A stretch of 62,708 bases of DNA from an uncultured Parabacteroides sp. Lineage in GTDB: Bacteria > Bacteroidota > Bacteroidia > Bacteroidales > Tannerellaceae. Each line of letters begins with the position of its first letter. Position 1 is the first letter of the stretch. The stretch is taken from positions 1 through 62,708 of the forward strand of contig CASEMX010000011.1 of the NCBI GenBank assembly GCA_949289155.1. Reading direction: 5' to 3'. Shown here one piece after another: positions 56,653 through 62,708 of the stretch. The translations under genes were made by a program, and so were the position numbers. A model generated the notes under the pieces. The model had not been told where the DNA came from, did not search any database, and worked only from the letters and a program-made list of their open reading frames with translations.

Positions 56653-56870
56653 CCCCACTCGTGGGATTCCATTCCCGTTAACATTTTTATATTTCCCCAC
56701 TCTGGGGTTTTATTTCCATTAACACGGAAATGATTTCCCACTTGTGGGATTCCATTTCTGTTAACATTTTTATATTTCCCCACTTTGGGTTTTTATTTCT
56801 GTTAACACGGAAATGATTTTCCACTCGTGGGGAGCTATTTCCAAGACCTTTTTAGTCTTTCCCCACGATT
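56653..56870. repeat. Palindromic CCCACtcgTGGG array (41-42-bp step)
   Basis: CCCAC anchors at 56654, 56696, 56737, 56779, 56820 (TCCAC) and 56862; steps are 42, 41, 42, 41, 42. Between them lies a second motif (GTTAACATTTTTAT or ATTAACACGGAAATG), so the unit is a pair of alternating palindromes with a higher-order period of about 83. It lies in the 594-bp gene-free stretch between convergent waaA and the permease gene. Confidence 0.8.
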
Positions 56871-57096
56871 TAGATATGATTTCCAATATCCAAAAAATAG
56901 CCCTGAAATAGTTCAATCTTATTTCCGAACCTTCGGAAACATTTCTGCACTTGTACAATTTCATTTCTGAACCCTCGGAAATGTTTTCGTACTTGTGCAA
57001 TCTTATTTCCGAACCCTCGGAAACGTTTCCGCACTTGTACAATTTGATTTCCGAACCCTCGGAAATGTCTCTGAACTATTTCAGTCCTATTTCCGG
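56839..57096. repeat. Palindromic TTTCCGAacccTCGGAAA array (42-bp step)
   Basis: TTCC anchors at 56839, 56881, 56923, 56965 (TTCT), 57007, 57049 and 57091, all exactly 42 bases apart. A second palindrome GCACTTGTAC alternates halfway, in one unit reading GTACTTGTGC (its near reverse complement). The array directly abuts the previous one with a different motif. Confidence 0.85.
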
Positions 57097-57100
57097 CAAT

Positions 57101-57132
57101 AAAAAAAGGCCTCCGGAATAGTCCGAAAGCCT
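57101..57132 (-). terminator. Terminator of the export operon
   Basis: On the minus strand AGGCTTTCGGACTATTCCGGAGGCCT is followed by seven Ts, 24 bases after the permease stop. Confidence 0.85.
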
Positions 57133-57156
57133 TCGCCTCTGTCTTCTGAAGCGTTT

Positions 57157-58383
57157 TCAGTTTTGCGCCTGCTCTGCCAACAGCCTTTTCTTGCTGCTGA
57201 TAATCTGATGGCGGTAAACCAAGCAGGCGGTGATGAAATAGACACCGGTCTGAACCCATAAAACACGATAGAAATGTTCGACCTCATTCAGCGTCGCCCC
57301 CATCGAATTGATTCCCACGAATCCCTGAATCCCGGCGGTCGATGGGAAGAGGTAACCCAGCGCTTTCCAAAAGGGCGGGACGGCTGACATGGGCCACGAG
57401 ATGCCGGAAATAAAGACCAGAATGACCGAAGTGAAGACGAACAGCAACATCGGCGCCTCGCGGTCCCGCACGAAACCGCTGAGCGTAATGGAAAAGAAAA
57501 TGCACGCCAGCAAATAGGGCAGCAGGAACAGGAGCAAATCCATGGGACGGCCTATCTGCGGCAGCGAAAAGAGATGCGGCACGATGACCAGCACCCAAAG
57601 GCAGACCACGACATAAATCAGCAGGTAAGCGAAACTCTTTCCGAGGACAATGCGCAACGTTCCGTTGAAATGCTCGGTTATCGGAACCAACAGATGGAAG
57701 CTGTTTTTCTCTCGCGCCGTGCCTCCCGCCATGCCGATACCCAGTATCAAGGTCTGCTGGATAACCAAAATCAAAATGGCAGGGACCAAGAAACTGGCAA
57801 AACCGTTCTGCGGATTAAAGAGCACCACCGATTCGGAAGGGATAGGCTGCACCGCAATCTCCTGCAACTGTCCGCTCGACTGCGGATGGTTCCGCGCGGT
57901 CCATTCCGCCCCCATATCCAGCGATACCTCCGTCGCCGTCAGCAAAAATGCCTTGTAATAAAGCAACGCGCTCATATCGCAATAGAGCGAAACAGTCGCC
58001 TGACGCCCGGCGTGCATATCCTTGCTGAAATCTGAAGGAATCAGCAAGATACCGAATGCCTCCTTCGCATCGACGCAATGCTTTGCAGCCGACATATCCT
58101 CTACACGCTGCACGACCTGAACCTCCGAAGAGGCATCGATACGCCGCGCAAACTCGCGGCTCAACGGCGAATCGCATTGGTCCACCACGACCATCTTCGC
58201 TTCATGCACCACTTCATTATTATATATAAAGGAATAAAGCACCGGATAAGCCAACGGAACCAAGAAGAAGAAAATCATGACCCCTTCGTCTTTAAAGATA
58301 TGCTGCAATTCTCTTTTCCAGATATAAAACATATCCTCGATGCCCTCTCGGATGATATGGCTCAATTTGTATTCATCTTTCAT
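57157..58383 (-). CDS. ABC-2 type permease, second subunit
   Basis: The 408-residue membrane protein has one N-terminal TM, a large extracytoplasmic domain (about 60-185) and five or six C-terminal TM segments, with the ABC-2 motif GISWPMSAVPPFWKALGYLFP. It follows the similar permease by 13 bases with an AGGAGG site. Together they resemble the YhhJ/YbhS-YbhR type export permeases. No ATPase gene is present in the operon. Confidence 0.88.
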   Translation of the reverse strand: MKDEYKLSHIIREGIEDMFYIWKRELQHIFKDEGVMIFFFLVPLAYPVLYSFIYNNEVVHEAKMVVVDQCDSPLSREFARRIDASSEVQVVQRVEDMSAAKHCVDAKEAFGILLIPSDFSKDMHAGRQATVSLYCDMSALLYYKAFLLTATEVSLDMGAEWTARNHPQSSGQLQEIAVQPIPSESVVLFNPQNGFASFLVPAILILVIQQTLILGIGMAGGTAREKNSFHLLVPITEHFNGTLRIVLGKSFAYLLIYVVVCLWVLVIVPHLFSLPQIGRPMDLLLFLLPYLLACIFFSITLSGFVRDREAPMLLFVFTSVILVFISGISWPMSAVPPFWKALGYLFPSTAGIQGFVGINSMGATLNEVEHFYRVLWVQTGVYFITACLVYRHQIISSKKRLLAEQAQN

Positions 58384-58396
58384 GTCTCCTCCTTTC

Positions 58397-59575
58397 TCAT
58401 GGAATATAGTTCAAATGAAGCAATGCCCGTTTCAGATTCTTCCCGACCAAGAACGGAAGGATTAAGAAACCCAGCAGCCATACATACTCGCTCCATGTAT
58501 AGAACAAATCACGGCCATTCAATGCTTGGTCCACATAAATCAGGAAATAATGCCTCAGCGGAAACAATCGCCCCAAGGCTTGCAACGTCGGGTCCATTGC
58601 CGGCAACGGATACGAGAATCCGACTATCGAAAAAGAAATCATCCCGAACAGGCAGGCGAAACTCAGACCCAACCGCAAGGTCGGCAACACACTAATCATG
58701 AACACCCCGACCGCCTGCGACGCTACAATCAGTAAAAACACAGCCGCCAGCATCGGCAACCATCCGCTCTGCAACGGAAAAGCATTAAAACTATACAACG
58801 TCACACACATCAGCACCCCAATCAACGTGAAGATGACCGTCTGCGGAAGCAATTTCCCTATCAAACTGACCAGCAGCGAATCTTTTCCCATGCCTAACCA
58901 TTTGCGGGCAGTCCCGTACTTTATCTCCGTCCCGATGCTGAATACCGTAATCATAAAGACGACCAACTGCAACACTCCGGGAAGCAGCGTATTGTTCAAG
59001 TAAATAGAATAATTCAGCCACGGATTCCCAATCGCGTGCGTATCGATGACTATCGGCTGCAACTGCCCCATGATAGCCGACTCGGTCATGCCTTTTGCCG
59101 TACCGGTCTGTAGTCCGACCGATGCATTTGCCAATACCGAAATCGTTTTCATATCCCGGAACAACAAAGAGGCAGCAATCAGATAGGAACCGTTCGTATA
59201 ATAAGAGAGTTTCGGTTGTTTCCCGGAAGTGGCTTCCTGTTCGAAATGCTCCGGGATATAGAATATTCCATAGATATTCCCTTTCTGCATCTCCTGCCGT
59301 GCCTCCGAGAAAGTATTCGTTTGCAACACGACTTGCGTTTGCTCGAAGGCATCGAGTTGGCGGACCAGCGTCCGTGACGTCGCGGAATTATCCAAATCGA
59401 CAACAGCTATCGGCAGATTGGTCGGCAACCCCTCGTGCATTAACGACAGGAAGAAAACCATCGAGATAACCGGCGCGACAATCATCCCGAAGAGATAAAT
59501 AGGCCGCGACATAATCCGAAGGGTTTCCCGCCGTGCAATTTGCCCAATACAATATATGGATTCACGTATTGTCAT
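58397..59575 (-). CDS. ABC-2 type permease, first subunit
   Basis: The start is taken at 59575 (MTIRESIY), with AAAGG upstream and 8 bases after the HlyD stop; a 10-codon extension would overlap that gene. The fold is as for its neighbour: N-terminal TM, extracytoplasmic domain (LPIAVVDLDNSATSRTLVRQLDA) and a six-TM C-terminal region with FSYPLPAMDPTLQALGRLFPLRHYF. The paired permeases likely form a heterodimer. Confidence 0.88.
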   Translation of the reverse strand: MTIRESIYCIGQIARRETLRIMSRPIYLFGMIVAPVISMVFFLSLMHEGLPTNLPIAVVDLDNSATSRTLVRQLDAFEQTQVVLQTNTFSEARQEMQKGNIYGIFYIPEHFEQEATSGKQPKLSYYTNGSYLIAASLLFRDMKTISVLANASVGLQTGTAKGMTESAIMGQLQPIVIDTHAIGNPWLNYSIYLNNTLLPGVLQLVVFMITVFSIGTEIKYGTARKWLGMGKDSLLVSLIGKLLPQTVIFTLIGVLMCVTLYSFNAFPLQSGWLPMLAAVFLLIVASQAVGVFMISVLPTLRLGLSFACLFGMISFSIVGFSYPLPAMDPTLQALGRLFPLRHYFLIYVDQALNGRDLFYTWSEYVWLLGFLILPFLVGKNLKRALLHLNYIP

Positions 59576-59583
59576 ATCATCCT

Positions 59584-60588
59584 TTACTTTTTGACAGGCT
59601 TCCAAATCACAGACATGCCCGGACGCAATCCCTCGACAGCCTGAACAGGACGGGCACGTACCTCGAATGTCTTCGCATCATATTGTCCGGTTGACTTCGT
59701 TGCCTTCCAAGCGGCATACGTTCCCATATCCTTCATATAATATACTTTCAAGGCTATTTCCTGATTTCCCAATGCCGGAACGAAAGCATGGATTTCATTC
59801 CCTATCCGTATCCCCGCCAACAAATCTTCGCGGATACTGAACGTCACCCACATATCCTCCATATTCGCAATATTCATAATCGGAGCGCCGCTGCCCACCA
59901 ACTCGCCAACCTCAGGGAAACGCTCTACTATCTCACCGTCAATCGGAGAAAGCAGCGCCTCTTCCTCTATATAGGATTCTACTTCCGCCACAGCTCCGCT
60001 CGCTTGATGAACCAATGCTTCCGCAGCGGCTTTATCCTCTTGGCGCGCTCCTTCCTTTGCCATTTCATACTGCGAACGAGCCGCCTTTTCCGTAGCCACC
60101 ATCGCGTTATAGTTCGCTTCCGCTTCATCCTTCTTCTGAGCAGACATTACGCCTTTTTCATATAAGTTACGCACCCGATTATAGGATTTTTCGGCAATCT
60201 CCAGTCCGGCTTTGGCCTTCTGCCACAATTCATACGCCGCCGTAACCTCTTGCTCTCTTGCACCCTTCATCGCCTTTGCATGTTGGGCTTCGGCAGCCGC
60301 CTTAGCCGCTTCCGCCTGCATCAGTTTGGCTTTTACCTCCGGTGTGTTCAGAAAGACCAACGTATCGCCGGCTTTTACTTTGTCTCCTTCTTGGAAACGA
60401 TAGGCCTCTATTCTACCCGGAACCTTTCCGGACACACGTACCGTCGTGGCTTCAGCCTGTCCCATCACAATCTCTTCGGCAGGTGTCAACAGGAAGAAGC
60501 CTGCCGCTGCAACCAATAACACAACCACCAATGTAGCTGCAAAAGCCAGCATCATATTGTTCAATGCATATTTCTTATTCTCTGACAT
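59584..60588 (-). CDS. HlyD family membrane-fusion protein
   Basis: The 334-residue protein has one N-terminal TM, lipoyl halves (VSGKVPGRIEAYRFQEGDKVKAGDTLVFLNTPEV and LSPIDGEIVERFPEVGELVGSG, read in parts) and a helical hairpin with many Ala/Glu/Lys residues. The C-terminal domain is YDAKTFEVRARPVQAVEGLRPGMSVIW. It is similar to YhiI/YbhG-type adaptors paired with ABC-2 permeases. It lies between the TolC-family channel and the permeases. Confidence 0.9.
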   Translation of the reverse strand: MSENKKYALNNMMLAFAATLVVVLLVAAAGFFLLTPAEEIVMGQAEATTVRVSGKVPGRIEAYRFQEGDKVKAGDTLVFLNTPEVKAKLMQAEAAKAAAEAQHAKAMKGAREQEVTAAYELWQKAKAGLEIAEKSYNRVRNLYEKGVMSAQKKDEAEANYNAMVATEKAARSQYEMAKEGARQEDKAAAEALVHQASGAVAEVESYIEEEALLSPIDGEIVERFPEVGELVGSGAPIMNIANMEDMWVTFSIREDLLAGIRIGNEIHAFVPALGNQEIALKVYYMKDMGTYAAWKATKSTGQYDAKTFEVRARPVQAVEGLRPGMSVIWKPVKK

Positions 60589-60637
60589 AGTATTTTGAGT
60601 TTTTGAGTTCTTTAGTTTGTTAGTTCTTTTAGCTTGT

Positions 60638-62020
60638 TTACTCCTTTAACGTTCCCAATGCCTTATTCAAATAAACGCGGGTCAACTTCATTTCTATCTG
60701 TGCATCGATTAAAGTAGAACGTGCCGATACCCATGCCGTCTGCGCTTCCATCAGATTCAAAGCCGGAATGACACCCTCTTCGAATCCGAAGTTCGCCCGG
60801 CGCAGGTTCTCTTCGGCATTCTCCATGTTCCGGTTCGAAGCAATCAGCTTCTTATTCGCTTCGTTCACCTTATAGACCGACTGGTTTACCTGCAGCTCTA
60901 TCTTCTCCCGTGCATCTTCCCATTCCAATTGCTTGATGCGCGTTTCCGCCCGAGCCGCATTCCGTTTATAAGTACCTTCCCACCAGCCTGTAATCGGTAT
61001 TCTTACAATAAATCCTAAATTGAACATCCCCCCGAAGTCATTCTTGAAGCCATTGAAAAGGTTCGGATTCGTCACCAAGTAGTTCGCCGAAAAAGCCACC
61101 GACGGCAACATATCCGCCAAGACTATCCGTTCCTTCTTCTTATAGATTTTCGAAGCCAAATCCAGACTACGCAATTCGCTCCGGTTCATAAACGCCTCGT
61201 TCACATCTGCCGCTACCGCTTCCGTACGGACAGGCAGGCTGTCCAAATCTTCATCTGCCAAACGCAACGGCTCATCCAGCGGCAAACCGCAAATCTGCGC
61301 CAATAACATACGCGACAGCGCCAGCCCGTTATCGACTTTCGTCTGCGTCATCTCGGCTTCGTTCAACTTAACCTTCACCGACAAGCCATCCGCTTCCGTC
61401 GCTACGCCCTCCGCAATCATCGCCGTAACATCTTCATCCATCTTCCGAAGCAATCCGACATAAGCATCCGCCAGCTTCTTCTTATTCACCAACGACACGA
61501 CCTGCCAATAGGTCTCGTCCGTCTTATAAAGCAAATCCTGCAACTGCTGGTCGTTCATCGAGATGGCCAACTCTTTCGCATATTCCGCTATTTGATTATA
61601 GGTAACAATCTTTCCGCCCATAAAGACCGGCTGCACCAAAGCAATATTCCCCAGCCAAATGTTCTGCACATCCAGATGCTGCACCTCACCCACGGCTCCG
61701 ACCGCCTGCTGAATAACGGGCAACTCTGCCAGCCCACCCAACGATGAAGCCAACGAACTGCTCAGTTGCCCCATGTCCAACAGATTCAAATCCTTTTGGT
61801 TCCACATATATGCGCCATTTGCCGACAACTGAGGGAAATATTTCGTCAACGCCGCTTTCTTTTCATAGCCTGCCACCTTTATCTTCTCGCCCGACACCTG
61901 CAGCTCCTTATTGTTCCGGACGGCCAAATCCCGGCATTCCTGCAAGCTCAACGATTGCTGCCCATAGGCGACCTGCCCGAAGAACAAACAGACCCAACAG
62001 CTTATTACTATCCTCTTCAT
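60638..62020 (-). CDS. TolC family outer-membrane channel (export operon)
   Basis: The start is taken at 62020 (MKRIVISCWVCLFF) with AGAAAG upstream; the longer open frame has no signal peptide at its start. The 460-residue mature-like protein has two OEP repeats with long helices (VKLNEAEMTQTKVDNGLALSRM, NANFGFEEGVIPALNLMEAQTAW-like). It is the first gene of a four-gene operon (channel, adaptor, two permeases). Upstream is a 9-copy palindromic array. Confidence 0.9.
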   Translation of the reverse strand: MKRIVISCWVCLFFGQVAYGQQSLSLQECRDLAVRNNKELQVSGEKIKVAGYEKKAALTKYFPQLSANGAYMWNQKDLNLLDMGQLSSSLASSLGGLAELPVIQQAVGAVGEVQHLDVQNIWLGNIALVQPVFMGGKIVTYNQIAEYAKELAISMNDQQLQDLLYKTDETYWQVVSLVNKKKLADAYVGLLRKMDEDVTAMIAEGVATEADGLSVKVKLNEAEMTQTKVDNGLALSRMLLAQICGLPLDEPLRLADEDLDSLPVRTEAVAADVNEAFMNRSELRSLDLASKIYKKKERIVLADMLPSVAFSANYLVTNPNLFNGFKNDFGGMFNLGFIVRIPITGWWEGTYKRNAARAETRIKQLEWEDAREKIELQVNQSVYKVNEANKKLIASNRNMENAEENLRRANFGFEEGVIPALNLMEAQTAWVSARSTLIDAQIEMKLTRVYLNKALGTLKE

Positions 62021-62162
62021 TACTTCTTTCTCTAAATTTATATACTCATAACAAACGAACCACAAAAGTTGTTTTCGGCACAAAGAAAAAATCACTCTCC
62101 CGGCACTTGCCATCTTCCCTACGGACAGATGGAAATTTGCTCCCGGACAAGCCGGAAAGTCC

Positions 62163-62352
62163 CTATCGTAGCGTTCGACAAGTCTATATCGTAGCGAGTG
62201 TTGCCTCTATATCGTAGCGACGAACCTCTCTATATCGTAGCGTCATCGGTCGCTACGATATAGACTTGTCAGCCGCTACGATAGGCAATTGTCAGGTCCT
62301 ACGATATAGACTTGCCGGGTTCTACGATAGGCAATTTTCAGATTGCTCGATA
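62163..62352. repeat. Nine-copy array (23-bp step) that inverts at its centre
   Basis: TCGTAGCG starts at 62166, 62189, 62212 and 62235. Its inverse CGCTACGA starts at 62251 and 62274, with variants at 62297, 62320 and 62343. Every step within each half is exactly 23. The forward halves read CTATATCGTAGCG, the inverted halves CGCTACGATATAG, so the whole array is a large inverted repeat centred near 62246. It lies between divergent genes. Confidence 0.9.
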
Positions 62353-62487
62353 GGGAAGATATCCTACGGCAATACCTATTTATTTATATGTATAGCTTCC
62401 TGCTTTAGCTTTAGAGGGCATTTATAAAGAAAATCCAATTACCACACGAGGAAATCCATAAAATCCCGATAAGATACTCACGAATTC

Positions 62488-62518
62488 TTGCACGAGAAAA
62501 TAAAAAGGACTATCTTTG
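62488..62518 (+). promoter_or_regulatory. Promoter of the gene at the right edge
   Basis: TTG at 62488-62490, a 20-bp gap and TATCTTTG at 62511-62518 match the consensus; the ATG is 64 bases downstream. Confidence 0.75.
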
Positions 62519-62582
62519 TGCAGTCTTATATGAATACATTATAAGTTTTCATTGTTAGTTAGAAACAAAAATATTAGCGATT

Positions 62583-62708
62583 ATGGTTTATTCACATGAA
62601 GTACAACAAATGTGTGTTGTAAAAAAGGGCGCTAACCATCCTTGCGCTCCGATTCCAGAAGAAGGAAAATGGGTGAGAGCTACTCAAATCACTGACATTT
62701 CAGGTTTG
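62583..62708 (+). CDS. 3'-truncated gene, possibly an iron-sulfur scaffold-like protein
   Basis: The first 42 codons encode MVYSHEVQQMCVVKKGANHP then CAPIPEEGKWVRATQITDISGL. The start has the feel of a Bacteroidales/Firmicutes protein family related to IscU/NifU-like scaffolds paired with the GGGtGRT protein. I rely on memory of the N-terminus alone; the region with the diagnostic Cys residues lies outside the window. The gene has a good promoter of its own. Confidence 0.55.
   Translation, partial: MVYSHEVQQMCVVKKGANHPCAPIPEEGKWVRATQITDISGL

Noticed and set aside
56770-57042. 90-aa minus-strand ORF with internal repeats
   Set aside because: The repeats are just the 42-bp DNA array read in frame (42 is divisible by 3); no start signal or family.
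62163-62352. Origin of replication iteron array
   Set aside because: No dnaA or rep gene is nearby, the units do not match DnaA boxes, and similar arrays with other motifs occur all over the window.

Overview
The window is chromosomal DNA from a member of the Bacteroidales (phylum Bacteroidota). Evidence for this is the recurrent promoter signature TTG/TTTG - 19-20 bp - TAnnTTTG, weak Shine-Dalgarno sites, lineage-typical families (DUF6261, DUF4374, DUF4469/HU-like proteins, bifunctional Fkp, S16 with a long Ala/Glu-rich tail), several glycan-degrading enzymes, and a C-terminal sorting-like domain on a large secreted protein. A Tannerellaceae/Barnesiellaceae-type organism would fit, but I cannot fix the genus from sequence alone. 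I see no rRNA, tRNA, cas genes, transposase or integrase.

Layout. 0-4.6 kb is accessory: a partial DUF6261-like gene, repeat elements, a TacT-like GNAT toxin candidate with a 33-codon ORF in front of it, and an 824-residue secreted mosaic protein. 4.6-8.7 kb is an EmrAB-TolC type efflux operon on the minus strand. 8.8-13.7 kb holds dinB, a nitroreductase/AraC divergent pair and a Pif1-like helicase with TPRs. 14.1-18.9 kb is a XusABC-like iron uptake operon (TonB receptor, DUF4374 lipoprotein, PepSY membrane protein). 19-31 kb carries a SagB-like nitroreductase, rpsP, a periplasmic thioredoxin, two HU-like genes, GH43, fmt, tsaD-cinA and a TamB-like giant. 31.5-43.8 kb has ettA, a DUF1080 protein, fkp, a GH106-like enzyme, GH92 and an M28 peptidase. 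44-56.6 kb is mostly housekeeping (OmpA-like lipoprotein, clpB, mscL, M48 protease, GHL10, a 7TM-HD phosphodiesterase, gltX, waaA). 57-62 kb is a TolC-HlyD-two-permease export operon without an ATPase gene, and the last 125 bases start a new gene.

The most unusual feature is in the intergenic DNA. At about a dozen places there are small arrays in which a palindrome recurs at a nearly constant step of 21-24 bp, or twice that (41-42 bp). The step is shared between loci, but the palindrome is different at every locus. Within arrays the palindromes vary by paired, compensating changes, and two arrays switch orientation around a central point. Two of the arrays sit just upstream of the two HU-like genes. 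Separate from these, a second class of dispersed inverted-repeat elements recurs with the same sequence at different loci (1.7 kb and 31.3 kb).
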